NCBI GenBank assembly: GCA_013003425.1
Contig: JABDJB010000037.1
Location: 1-33,475 of the forward strand
Origin: Gammaproteobacteria bacterium
GTDB taxonomy: Bacteria; Pseudomonadota; Gammaproteobacteria; Steroidobacterales; JABDKV01
DNA length: 33,475 nt
Direction of reading: 5' to 3'
Part shown: piece after piece, positions 16,586 to 25,032 of the stretch
Position numbering within the stretch: position 1 is the first letter of the stretch
How the letters are laid out: each line of letters opens with the position of its first letter
Translations under genes and position numbers: made by a program
Notes under the pieces: generated by a model
The model's database searches: none
Told to the model about the DNA's origin: nothing
Seen by the model: the letters and a program-made list of their open reading frames with translations, nothing else

Positions 16586-17359
16586 TTAGCCGGAGGTCCA
16601 GTCGAGTGAGCCGCGCAGTTGTGGTGGGATGCGTGTTGCGAAATGCTCCTGCATCGTTTCACGGCCCCCACCCTTGCCGCTGCGAAACACAATGGTGATA
16701 ACCTGCTTGGTGAAATTCTTCTGTTCGCCGAGGATCAGGCAGCCGGTATCGGCCAGCACCTTGCGATACGCCTGCGCCGCTTCGGGCAGCGTCTCGGCTG
16801 CCAGACCCTTGATGCTCACGCTGTAAACCCGGCGGCTTTCCAGCACATAGATGAGGACAAAGCCAAACACGGTGGTAAGCACGGCAACGTGTGGCAGGTT
16901 AAGGCCGCAGCACAGCCCGATCAGCGTCACCAATATCGCCATGCCGGTTTGCGCCGGCGAGCCGAAATTTGTTCGGAAGCGCAGCAACCCGCCGATGCCA
17001 AATACAACCAGGCCGACAATCGGGCCGTATTTCAGCACCAGGGTACCGATGATGGCACCGACGACGCCAAAGATGACATAGGACTTCGGCTTGTCGAGCT
17101 GGGTCGGGCTGCCAAAGTTGCCGTAGGTTCGCGGATGGAAACCGATGATTGCGCTCAGTACTGTCGCAAGCACCAGCGACACCAGCAGGTTGAACAGGAA
17201 GCCTACATCGCCAAACGCTACCCAGCCTTCACTCATGCCGCCAAGCGTGGTCTCGGTCACTTCGGAAAACGGCTCCACCTGCCCAATTGCCGCGCCCGGC
17301 AGCAGAACTGCGGTCAGCAAAACATGACGGACAACCCGCATGACCTGGCGCATCTTCAC
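16586..17359 (-). CDS. DUF4956-like multi-pass membrane protein
   Basis: A 257-residue protein with an N-terminal signal-like segment (about 8-26), then about five hydrophobic segments from 50 to 170, and a soluble C-terminal domain of about 85 residues. The segment GGLLRFRTNFGSPAQTGMAI followed by LVTLIGLCCGLN matches the DUF4956 pattern of RFR followed by an IGL(A/C)CG helix. It lies 7 bases after the CotH-like gene. In other bacteria DUF4956 genes are commonly found with CotH-kinase and VTC polyphosphate-polymerase-like genes. The start may be GTG at 17359 or ATG at 17353 or 17341. Molecular function is unknown. Confidence 0.72.
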   Translation of the reverse strand: MKMRQVMRVVRHVLLTAVLLPGAAIGQVEPFSEVTETTLGGMSEGWVAFGDVGFLFNLLVSLVLATVLSAIIGFHPRTYGNFGSPTQLDKPKSYVIFGVVGAIIGTLVLKYGPIVGLVVFGIGGLLRFRTNFGSPAQTGMAILVTLIGLCCGLNLPHVAVLTTVFGFVLIYVLESRRVYSVSIKGLAAETLPEAAQAYRKVLADTGCLILGEQKNFTKQVITIVFRSGKGGGRETMQEHFATRIPPQLRGSLDWTSG

Positions 17360-17366
17360 TGTCGTC

Positions 17367-18896
17367 TCAGAACGCTATTTCGCGCCGCGCCGCCGCGATA
17401 CGGTCACGCACAAAATCTTCGATGGCAGACAGGTCGTCGTTGTACGGCTCGGGGTCAATAGCGTCGTACCCGGATACATGCGGTGCCACTACCGACTGCA
17501 GCTCCTGCAGGCGCGTACGCACGGCCGTCAAGCTGGCAAATTCGCTGTCATCTGCCAGCAATTCGGCAACATAGCCGGCGTACTCGTCACGGAAATCGGC
17601 AAAGGCGAGCACTTTCTCCATCAGCACCGGATCGCCCGAGAGCCGGTCGTCGCCCCAGCGCAGGAAAGAGGCATCGGCTATGTTGCTGAATGCCCAGATA
17701 CTGTCGAACAGTACGATGTCGTAGTCGTAAGGCACGAATACCCACTTTCCGTCATTGGGGTTGCGCACCAGGTAATAATTATTGCCGTTGCGCCAGTAAT
17801 CATCCCAGTTGCCAAGAAATACATTGACCGCCTGGGCACGCAGCAAGGAGCGGATGTCGATCAGGTCCTCCAGCATTTGCTGCGTAGGGTTACCGTTGAG
17901 CATACCAATCAGTTCATTGAGGTAGGTCTCCCCTTCGAGGAAGTCCTTTTTCTTGGTTTTCAGGTCATACGCCGGCCGATAGGCATCGAAACCGATGCTG
18001 GCAAATGCAGGATCAGTAATCTCGGAGCCGATTTTTCCGGATTCTATGTTGTGGTCAAAATCAGCAGCGGCAAGATCAGCCGGACCAAAGCCCTGGTAGA
18101 GCGATTTGAAGACAAAACCATTTTTGCCGAAACGCCGCTGGGCCCAGGTCTTGTCGACGTGTTCGCCCATGAGATAAACACCCATGTAGCGTACCGGCTC
18201 GTCGCCTATCTTTATGTGCAGCCGGGTATACGCCTGACGCAAAGTCATCGCGCCGAACCGGTTAAGCAGATCGTAAGAGTACACTTCCCTCACGTAAGTC
18301 GGGTCGTTCTTGTTGTACTTGAGGTTCAGAGAGCGCACCGAACGAAAATCCCGGTTCTTGTTTTCTACCAGTGTCGGTACTTCCTGTGACGGGAGGCCAT
18401 AAACACTCTCGGAGTCCTGGAACTGTTCGTTGAACTTGATACGGAAGTGCACGCGACGCAGGGAATTATCGGGGTCGTGCGGGCCGCTGCCTGCTTCGGG
18501 GCGCTGGCGGGAGAAAATATTTCCGCGCAGGCGAAAGCCAACATTGGCCACCTGCTCGGTCGCGGTGCCTGCGCCGTAAACAAAATCAGCACGGCGGAAA
18601 ATCTCGCTGCGAGGGTTGGCATTGATGTCGTTGAGCAGTCCGTTCCACTCGTCCTCGGTTATCGCAATGGTGATGCTGTGCATCTTGCCGGTGTCGAACA
18701 GCTCAAGATAATCAGCGCTGAAAGTAGGCTTGTCTTTTCCGGTATTACTGTCATCAGCGGGCGGAGCCACGCTCGCCTGCGGTGGCGTGGCGCTGACGGT
18801 TGGCACCAGCTCGCTGCCACCACCACCGCCGCCACCGCAGCCGGCCAGTAAAAGCAGTAATACAGGTACGCCCAGGCGGGAAAATTTCATCATCAT
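17367..18896 (-). CDS. CotH-kinase-family lipoprotein
   Basis: A 509-residue lipoprotein. The signal peptide ends in LLAGC20, followed by seven glycines and a Pro/Ser/Thr-rich spacer to about residue 60, which tethers the domain to the membrane. The CotH domain spans about 72-500. It includes NVGFRLRGNIFSRQ, GVYLMGEHVDKTW, FLGNWDDYWRNGNNYYL (NWDDY at 363-367) and the metal-binding-like VPYDYDIV (389-393). CotH of Bacillus spore coats is an atypical protein kinase; the target of this envelope-located version is unknown. It is the first gene of a pair with the DUF4956-like gene. Three consecutive ATGs begin the frame. Confidence 0.85.
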   Translation of the reverse strand: MMMKFSRLGVPVLLLLLAGCGGGGGGGSELVPTVSATPPQASVAPPADDSNTGKDKPTFSADYLELFDTGKMHSITIAITEDEWNGLLNDINANPRSEIFRRADFVYGAGTATEQVANVGFRLRGNIFSRQRPEAGSGPHDPDNSLRRVHFRIKFNEQFQDSESVYGLPSQEVPTLVENKNRDFRSVRSLNLKYNKNDPTYVREVYSYDLLNRFGAMTLRQAYTRLHIKIGDEPVRYMGVYLMGEHVDKTWAQRRFGKNGFVFKSLYQGFGPADLAAADFDHNIESGKIGSEITDPAFASIGFDAYRPAYDLKTKKKDFLEGETYLNELIGMLNGNPTQQMLEDLIDIRSLLRAQAVNVFLGNWDDYWRNGNNYYLVRNPNDGKWVFVPYDYDIVLFDSIWAFSNIADASFLRWGDDRLSGDPVLMEKVLAFADFRDEYAGYVAELLADDSEFASLTAVRTRLQELQSVVAPHVSGYDAIDPEPYNDDLSAIEDFVRDRIAAARREIAF

Positions 18897-18966
18897 CGCA
18901 ACTCAATTGTTGTGAGGAACTGCCAAGATTATAGCCATTCTGTCACCGCCGGAATTGGGAATTGTA

Positions 18967-19023
18967 CGGAGCCGTCGTTTCGGCCGGCAGGTACTGCCTG
19001 TGGGGCGGAGCCGTATGGCTCCG
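18967..19023 (+). promoter_or_regulatory. Leader with two mutually exclusive hairpins ahead of the TlpA-like gene
   Basis: CGGAGCC occurs at 18967-18973 and again at 19006-19012. The complement GGCTCCG is at 19017-19023 and can pair with either copy. A separate small hairpin GGCAG/CTGCC lies at 18986-18998. This layout is seen in the roughly 230-base gap between the divergent CotH-like and TlpA-like genes. A regulatory role is inferred, and transcription through it is not shown. Confidence 0.3.
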
Positions 19024-19126
19024 GGCGCAGAATCAGTCGCCTGGAAGGCTGACTTCCCGCACCGCCCAGGCAAATATATCTGTTACAGGTATCAACAGCA
19101 GGGCGGAAATCAGCGACAATGCGCGA

Positions 19127-20347
19127 ATGAAAAATATACTGATTCTGACGCTGGCAGCGCTGCTGCTGGGCGGTTGCAGCGGCCCCGGACCGGTGGATCC
19201 GGTGCAACCGGGGGACTGGCGTGGCGTGTTGACCCTGCCGGGTGGTGAGTTGCCGTTCAGCCTGCAGCTGAAACAGGACGGCACCGAATGGATGGCAGTT
19301 CTGGTCAATGGTGATGAGCGCGTGGAAGTTACCGATGTGACGGTGAACGAGCAGCAGATGACGCTGGTGCTGCCGGCCTTCAACACCCGTATCGACGCAC
19401 GGCGCGACGGTGCCGGTTTTAGCGGCACCCTGACGCTGGTAAAGCGCGCTGGCAAGCAGCAGCATATTCCGTTCGTCGCAAGACCCGGGGAGGAGTACAG
19501 GTTTCTGCGAGTGCAGCCGGAGTCATATGTCGACGTTGACGGCCGTTGGGCCGTTACGTTTCGCGAGGATGACGGCAGCGAAAGCGAAGCAATTGCCGAG
19601 TTTGAACAAACCGGTAACGTGGTCGAAGGAACCTTTCTTACCCCTACCGGCGACTATCGTTTTCTGGCTGGCGAAGTCGATGGCAACCAGTTGTACCTGT
19701 CCACCTTTGACGGCTCGCATGCATTCCTGTTTACCGCAAAGCTGGAAGGCGCGCAGCTGCAAGGCGATTTCTGGTCTGGCACGGCCTGGCATGAAAGCTT
19801 TGTCGCCAGGCGTGATGCCAATGCCGCGCTGCCGGATGCCGACGAGCTGACGCAGCTTGTCGATGAGCAGTTCACTTTCAGTTTCCCTGATACCGACGGC
19901 AACATGGTCAGCCTCGACGACCCGCAGTTTGATGGCAAGGTCGTACTGGTTGCGCTGGCCGGCAGCTGGTGCCCGAACTGCCATGACGAGGCAGCATTTC
20001 TGGCGCCGTTTTATCACCAGTATCGTGACCAGGGTCTGGAGATAGTCGGGCTGATGTTTGAGCATCTCGAGGACTTTTCGGCCGCGGCCACCCAGGTAAT
20101 AGCCTTTCGTGACAAGTTCGACATCGGCTACACGTTGCTGGTGGCCGGCAGCTCGGACAAGCAACGGGCCGGCGAGACGATGTCGATGCTCGATCGCGTG
20201 TATGCTTTCCCCACCTCGGTATTTATCGATCGTAATGGCAACGTGCGTCGGATTCATACCGGGTTCAATGGCCCGGGTACAGGCCGGCATTACGACCAGC
20301 TCGTCGCCGGCTTCACCGAGACTATTGAACAACTTTTAGCGGAGTAG
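19127..20347 (+). CDS. TlpA-like thioredoxin-fold lipoprotein
   Basis: A 406-residue lipoprotein with a signal peptide and lipobox LLGGC17. Two similar beta-rich modules (about 30-120 and 138-230) are followed by a thioredoxin domain from about 245. The redox motif is Trp281-Cys-Pro-Asn-Cys285 (AGSWCPNCHDEA), and the cis-proline is in FPTSVFID. TlpA/ResA-type proteins reduce disulfides in the periplasm, for example in cytochrome maturation. The N-terminal half may bind a partner. ATG at 19127 puts the signal peptide at the start; longer in-frame extensions are rejected. yajQ begins three bases after the stop, so the genes are co-transcribed. Confidence 0.88.
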   Translation: MKNILILTLAALLLGGCSGPGPVDPVQPGDWRGVLTLPGGELPFSLQLKQDGTEWMAVLVNGDERVEVTDVTVNEQQMTLVLPAFNTRIDARRDGAGFSGTLTLVKRAGKQQHIPFVARPGEEYRFLRVQPESYVDVDGRWAVTFREDDGSESEAIAEFEQTGNVVEGTFLTPTGDYRFLAGEVDGNQLYLSTFDGSHAFLFTAKLEGAQLQGDFWSGTAWHESFVARRDANAALPDADELTQLVDEQFTFSFPDTDGNMVSLDDPQFDGKVVLVALAGSWCPNCHDEAAFLAPFYHQYRDQGLEIVGLMFEHLEDFSAAATQVIAFRDKFDIGYTLLVAGSSDKQRAGETMSMLDRVYAFPTSVFIDRNGNVRRIHTGFNGPGTGRHYDQLVAGFTETIEQLLAE

Positions 20348-20350
20348 ACA

Positions 20351-20833
20351 GTGCCTTCTTTCGATGTAGTTTCAAAAGTAGATGCCCACGAGCTGGCCAA
20401 TGCGGTTGACCAGGCAAACCGGGAAATCGATAACCGGTTCGACTTCAAGGGTGTCGGCGCCAAATTCGAGATCCAGGAAAACAACATCAATCTGAGCGCC
20501 AAGGAAGACTTTCAGCTCAGGCAGATGATGGACATGCTGCGGCTGAGGCTGTCAAAACGGAAGATTGATGTCGGATGCCTGAAAGAGGGTGAACCGGTGA
20601 TGAGTGGTACCACCGCAAAGCTTGTCGTGCAGGTCATGCAGGGTATCGAGCAACCGCTGGCGAAGAAGATAATCAAGCTCATCAAGGAGCAGAAAATGAA
20701 AGTGCAGGCGGCGATCCAGGGCGACCAGCTGCGGGTAACGGGAAAAAAACGCGATGATTTGCAAAACGTGATTGCCCTGCTTGAGGACGCCAACCTCGAC
20801 CTGCCATTGCAATTCACCAACTTTCGGGACTGA
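20351..20833 (+). CDS. yajQ: YajQ family nucleotide-binding protein
   Basis: A 160-residue cytoplasmic protein of the highly conserved YajQ family. It starts PSFDVVSKVDAHELANAVDQ, has the family signature REIDNRFDFKGVGA, and ends QFTNFRD. The Xanthomonas homologue binds cyclic di-GMP and modulates transcription. Whether this one does is an inference. The start is GTG at 20351, three bases after the TlpA-like stop, with GGAG upstream. ppc follows after six bases, so the three genes form one transcription unit. Confidence 0.95.
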   Translation: MPSFDVVSKVDAHELANAVDQANREIDNRFDFKGVGAKFEIQENNINLSAKEDFQLRQMMDMLRLRLSKRKIDVGCLKEGEPVMSGTTAKLVVQVMQGIEQPLAKKIIKLIKEQKMKVQAAIQGDQLRVTGKKRDDLQNVIALLEDANLDLPLQFTNFRD

Positions 20834-20839
20834 ATATTC

Positions 20840-23551
20840 ATGCGCAGCGGTGATATCGATTTTGCAGAAAAAGACCGGCCCCTACGCGAAGACGTAAGCC
20901 TGCTTGGCACGCTGGTAGGCGAAATGCTGGCCGAGCAGGGCGGTGAGGCGCTGTTCAAACGTGTCGAGCAGGTGCGCAGGGCAGCGATTGCGCGGCGCGA
21001 AGGCACGCCCGCTACCGATGATCTTGCTGCCCTGGTGCGGGATCTGAATGCCGCCGAAACACTCGAGCTGGTGCGGGCATTTTCGAGTTATTTCCAGGTG
21101 GTCAATCTCGCCGAGAGGGTGCACCGGATCCGCCGCCGGCGCGATTACCTGCGTGACCACGACGACCCGCAGCCGCGCGGCATTCACGAAGCGATCGCGC
21201 AGCTGGCCGCAGCCGGGCTCACTCTCGACAAAGTGGAAGACTATCTGGGCACCATACTGTACGAGCCGGTGTTTACCGCGCATCCGACCGAAGCAACGCG
21301 CCGCACGCTGCTGGAAAAACAGCAGCTCATTGCACGTCACCTGACAGACCGTTTCGACCCGTCACGTACACCGCAGGAAGAGGATGCTTTGCTGTCCCAG
21401 ATACGGTCGGAGATCACCAGTTCCTGGCAGACCGTGGAGCACCCCAGTGAGCGCATGACCGTGCGGGACGAGCGCGAGAACGTGCTGTTCTTTATTACCG
21501 ACGTTATATACCGGATCATTCCGCCGTTTTATGAGGCGGTCGAAGACGCGCTCGTACAGACTTACGGTGCTACAGCGCGCGATGTCCGCGTACCACTGAT
21601 GCTGCGGTTCGCCAGCTGGGTCGGTGGTGACATGGATGGCAATCCCAATGTCGGTGCCCGCACCATCCGCGAGTCCCTTGCGGACCAGCGTCACCAGATT
21701 ATTGCCCGTTATCGTGCTGAAGTTTTACGGCTGGCGCGAAACCTCAGCCAGTCGGTCGAGCGCGTTGCCATCAGCGACGAAGTGGTTGATCGCGCCGATC
21801 AGTATGCCGAGATATTCCCCGCAGTCGCGGCCGCGATTCATCGGCGCCACGGTGACATGCATTACCGCCGCCTGTTGCGGCTGATCGCGGCACGACTGAC
21901 CGCGACACAGGCCGAAGAGAGCGCCGGCTATGACAATGCTGGTGAGTTTTTCGAAGACCTGCGCATGGTCGCGCGCAGTCTGCGCGACAACAAGGGTGGG
22001 CATGCCGGTCTGTTTGCAATGCGCAGGTTGCTGCGTCGCGTTGAGACTTTCGGCTTTCACCTGGCAACACTGGATGTGCGCCAGGATGCCATGGTGCATC
22101 GCCGGGTAATCGGACACGTGCTGGGCGAGTCCGGATGGCTTGAGATGGATGCCGCGCAGCGTACGCGCCGGATACAGCAGGTCATGTACGACCCGATGCC
22201 CGAATTTGACGAGACTGATGAAGTACGCGAAACGCTGGCAGTGTTCCGTACTATTGCCGACAGCCAGGCGTTTTACGGGCCCAACGCGATCGGGCCGTTT
22301 ATCATCTCGATGACCCAGGGCGCGGATGACGTGCTTTCTGTCATGTTGCTGGCGCGCTGGGCCGGTCTGGCTGACGCACGTGATCGCATATCGCTCGATA
22401 TCGCACCGCTGCTGGAGACCGTCAACGACCTCAACAACGGCCCGGCGATCATGCGCACGTTGTTTGCCGACAATGCCTACAAGGAACATCTGCGCCAGCG
22501 CGACTCGCGCCAGATCATCATGATCGGCTACTCGGACAGCAACAAGGATGGCGGACTGGCAGCGGCGCGCTGGGCGCTGCGCGAAGGCGAAGAGGCACTC
22601 GTTCGCTCCATGCGTGATGTCAATGTAGCGCTGACGATATTCCATGGTCGTGGCGGCACCATCAGCCGCGGCGGCGGGAAGGTGCATCGCGCCGTGCTCG
22701 CCGCACCTCGCGGCTCAGTCAATGGCCGCCTGCGTGTTACCGAACAGGGTGAGGTTATCAACGCCAAGTTTGGCCTGCGTGGAATTGCGCTGCGGGTGCT
22801 GGAGCAGGCTGCCAGCGCCACTGCGCTTGCCACCTATGTGGACCCGCCGGAACCAACATCATCGCTGGCGGCGCCTGCGGTGATGCAGCAGGTAGCGACG
22901 GTGGCGCGTGAGGCTTACCGCGGCCTGGTCTATGAGGATGCCCGGCTGGTTGAGTATTTTCGTCAGGCTACCCCGATCGATGTTATCGAGCGCATGCAGA
23001 TTGGCTCCCGACCGGCCTCACGCCGATCGGGCAAGGGAATAGAGAACCTGCGCGCAATACCTTGGGTGTTTGCATGGAGTCAGAGCCGGCTGGTGCTGCC
23101 GGGCTGGTACGGGGTGGGCCACGGGCTGGCGGCAGCAGAGGCCGAGTATGGTATCGGCCGTCTGCGCGATCTGCAGCGTGACTGGCCGTTCTTTACCAAT
23201 ATCGTCAACGATGTCGAAATGGTGCTGGCCAAGGGTGACATGGATATTGCGGCGTCTTATGCACAGCTTGCCGACGAACCCTTGCAGCCGCTTTACGACG
23301 AAATTCGCAGCGAGTTTGATCGCACTTGCGAGATGATCCTGCGCATCAAGGAAAGCGATGCGTTGCTCGATGATGATCCGGCGCTGCAGCGTTCGATACG
23401 GTTACGCAATCCCTACACTGACCCGATCAGCCTGTTACAGGTCGACCTGCTGCAGCGCTGGCGAGCAGCCGACCGCGATCACGAAGCACTGCTCGATGCA
23501 TTGTTCGCGAGCGTCCGCGGCATTTCCCAGGCCCTGCAGAACACCGGATAG
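20840..23551 (+). CDS. ppc: Phosphoenolpyruvate carboxylase
   Basis: A 903-residue anaplerotic enzyme that makes oxaloacetate from PEP and bicarbonate. The catalytic His148 is in VFTAHPTEATRRT. The conserved loop GYSDSNKDGG lies at 563-572, and FHGRGGTISRGGGKVHRAV, with His602 and Arg604, forms the active-site glycine-rich loop. RLRVTEQGEVINAKF and the C-terminal QNTG are typical. The SNKDGG loop differs from the SAKDAG of E. coli PPC but occurs in other bacterial PPC lineages. The protein appears full length. It is the last gene of the tlpA-like/yajQ/ppc run. A palindromic repeat begins at its stop codon. Confidence 0.96.
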   Translation: MRSGDIDFAEKDRPLREDVSLLGTLVGEMLAEQGGEALFKRVEQVRRAAIARREGTPATDDLAALVRDLNAAETLELVRAFSSYFQVVNLAERVHRIRRRRDYLRDHDDPQPRGIHEAIAQLAAAGLTLDKVEDYLGTILYEPVFTAHPTEATRRTLLEKQQLIARHLTDRFDPSRTPQEEDALLSQIRSEITSSWQTVEHPSERMTVRDERENVLFFITDVIYRIIPPFYEAVEDALVQTYGATARDVRVPLMLRFASWVGGDMDGNPNVGARTIRESLADQRHQIIARYRAEVLRLARNLSQSVERVAISDEVVDRADQYAEIFPAVAAAIHRRHGDMHYRRLLRLIAARLTATQAEESAGYDNAGEFFEDLRMVARSLRDNKGGHAGLFAMRRLLRRVETFGFHLATLDVRQDAMVHRRVIGHVLGESGWLEMDAAQRTRRIQQVMYDPMPEFDETDEVRETLAVFRTIADSQAFYGPNAIGPFIISMTQGADDVLSVMLLARWAGLADARDRISLDIAPLLETVNDLNNGPAIMRTLFADNAYKEHLRQRDSRQIIMIGYSDSNKDGGLAAARWALREGEEALVRSMRDVNVALTIFHGRGGTISRGGGKVHRAVLAAPRGSVNGRLRVTEQGEVINAKFGLRGIALRVLEQAASATALATYVDPPEPTSSLAAPAVMQQVATVAREAYRGLVYEDARLVEYFRQATPIDVIERMQIGSRPASRRSGKGIENLRAIPWVFAWSQSRLVLPGWYGVGHGLAAAEAEYGIGRLRDLQRDWPFFTNIVNDVEMVLAKGDMDIAASYAQLADEPLQPLYDEIRSEFDRTCEMILRIKESDALLDDDPALQRSIRLRNPYTDPISLLQVDLLQRWRAADRDHEALLDALFASVRGISQALQNTG

Positions 23552-23664
23552 GATAGGGGCCAAGTCTTCCCATTTCCCATTTTCAGAGGATAGGGGTCAA
23601 GTTCAAGTCTTCCCATTTCCCATTTTCAGAAAAATGGGACATGGGAAGACTTGACCCCTATCCC
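23551..23664. repeat. Palindromic intergenic repeat, two direct copies plus one inverted copy
   Basis: Copy 1 (23551-23586) and copy 2 (23588-23629) share GGATAGGGG(C/T)CAAG, then TCTTCCCATTTCCCATTTTC. Copy 2 has a six-base duplication (TTCAAG). An inverted copy at 23630-23664 begins AAAAATGGGACATGGGAAGA. Copy 2 and the inverted copy can fold into a near-perfect hairpin of over 30 bp with a very short loop. The element exactly fills the space between the ppc stop and the convergent amidohydrolase stop. Similar GGGGTCAAGTCTTCCCAT repeats are associated with Y1/REP-type transposases in gammaproteobacteria. It may also terminate transcription in both directions. Confidence 0.8.
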
Positions 23665-24927
23665 TTAATTGTTGCGCAGGTGGTCGAGCACGAGTGCTGT
23701 CATGGCGCGGATGCCGGGTTCGATCGCGCTGTCATCGGCGCGAAAGTCGGGTGTGTGCAGGCTGCCTGATTCAGTGCCGGGTGCAACCACGCCCAGGCGA
23801 AAATAGAATCCGGGAATCTCGCGGGCAAACCAGGCGAAGTCCTCTGCCACCATCACCGGCGGGCCATCGAGCACGTTTTCAGTTCCCAGCGTCTGCTGCA
23901 GCACCACCCGGGCACGGGCAGCCAGCGCCGGGTCATTGTTGACAAACGGGTTGGCGCGCTCGTAAGTGTAATCGTAGCTGGCACCCGCCGCCGTCGTGAT
24001 GCCGTCGAGTATTTCACCGATACGCCGCTCGACTATGTCCTGCACGTCATCGCTGAACGCGCGCACCGTTCCCTCCATGTGAACGGTATCGGGGATGATA
24101 TTAAATCGTTCGCCACCGCGAACGATGCCGACCGTTACAACTGCCGGTTCGCGCGCATCGATGCTGCGTGAAGGAATAGTCTGCAGGCCGAGGATAACCT
24201 GGGCCGCAAGCACGATCGGGTCGACGCCCAGGTGGGGCCAGGCACCGTGCGACTGTTTGCCGTGCAGATCAATGAGAATCCGGTCGGATGAGGCCATTGC
24301 CGGACCGCTGGTGACGTCGACCTGGCCGACGGCGTAGTCCGGCCACGAATGAATAGCGTAGATCGCCTCCGGCGCCGGGTTTCGCAGAACGCCCTCTTCG
24401 ATCATCAGCGGTGCGCCGCCGGTTTCACCGACGGGTACGCCTTCCTCGGCGGGCTGGAATATGAACCTGACCGTGCCGGGCAACTCGTCACGCATGGCAG
24501 CCAGGACTTCGGCGGTTCCCATCGCGACAGACATATGGATGTCATGACCGCAGGCGTGCGCGACACCCACCTTCTTGCCGTTGAATTCGGTGGTCGCGGT
24601 GGAGCGGAAGGCAAAGTCGGTCTGTTCGGTAACCGGAAGTGCATCGATATCGGCACGCACAGCAACAACCGGGCCGGGTAAGCCGCCACGCAACGTTGCA
24701 ACTACGCCGGTATGAGCTACGCCAGTCTGCACGTCGAGGCCGAGACGCCTGAGCCGCTTTGCGATCCGTTTCCCCGTCTGTACCTCACGGTTGCTCAACT
24801 CCGGGTTGGCGTGCAGCTCGTGACGGAAATCAATAATGCCTGGCAAAACCTCGTCCAGCGGATTGGCACCGGATGGCAGTGGCAGGGTCAGAAACAGCAG
24901 GGGAAGTACGGCGGGGTACAGGCGCAT
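23665..24927 (-). CDS. Secreted M20-family amidohydrolase / peptidase
   Basis: A 420-residue metal-dependent hydrolase with an N-terminal signal peptide (about 1-21), so it is periplasmic or secreted. M20D landmarks are visible: DFRHELHANPELS, AVRADIDALPV, the metal ligands in HACGHDIHM (Cys126, His128), QPAEEG (Glu161/162), the dimerisation segment SHGAWPHLGVDPI, and LHTPDF near the C-terminus. Family members hydrolyse N-acyl amino acids or peptides, such as hippurate. The specific substrate is unknown. ATG at 24927 is preceded by GGAG. It is transcribed alone, convergent with ppc. Confidence 0.92.
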   Translation of the reverse strand: MRLYPAVLPLLFLTLPLPSGANPLDEVLPGIIDFRHELHANPELSNREVQTGKRIAKRLRRLGLDVQTGVAHTGVVATLRGGLPGPVVAVRADIDALPVTEQTDFAFRSTATTEFNGKKVGVAHACGHDIHMSVAMGTAEVLAAMRDELPGTVRFIFQPAEEGVPVGETGGAPLMIEEGVLRNPAPEAIYAIHSWPDYAVGQVDVTSGPAMASSDRILIDLHGKQSHGAWPHLGVDPIVLAAQVILGLQTIPSRSIDAREPAVVTVGIVRGGERFNIIPDTVHMEGTVRAFSDDVQDIVERRIGEILDGITTAAGASYDYTYERANPFVNNDPALAARARVVLQQTLGTENVLDGPPVMVAEDFAWFAREIPGFYFRLGVVAPGTESGSLHTPDFRADDSAIEPGIRAMTALVLDHLRNN

Positions 24928-24982
24928 GGCGACTCCGGGGGAACAGGGCAGCCCCTATTGTCTGCTCACTCGTCGCCAAAAC

Positions 24983-25010
24983 AAAACGGCGGCCAGTGGG
25001 CCGCCGTTTT
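24983..25010 (-). terminator. Rho-independent terminator after the first PEP-CTERM gene
   Basis: A perfect 12-bp stem, AAAACGGCGGCC (24983-24994) with GGCCGCCGTTTT (24999-25010), has a 4-base loop. It lies 22 bases downstream of the stop codon at 25033 and is followed on the minus strand by a short T run. It separates the PEP-CTERM genes from the amidohydrolase gene. Confidence 0.9.
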
Positions 25011-25032
25011 CAGAGGACAAAGATTCCGTTGT

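Noticed and set aside
17340-18389. A 349-codon plus-strand open frame antisense to the CotH-like gene
   Set aside because: No domain motif or signal is visible, and the opposite strand encodes a recognisable CotH domain.
18962-19126. N-terminal extension of the TlpA-like protein
   Set aside because: It would bury the lipoprotein signal peptide that begins at 19127.
21725-22687. A 320-codon minus-strand open frame inside ppc
   Set aside because: ppc is unambiguous in its frame; the antisense frame shows no family features.
23551-23664. CRISPR-like array
   Set aside because: There are only two direct copies, with no spacers, plus an inverted copy; it is a palindromic repeat element.
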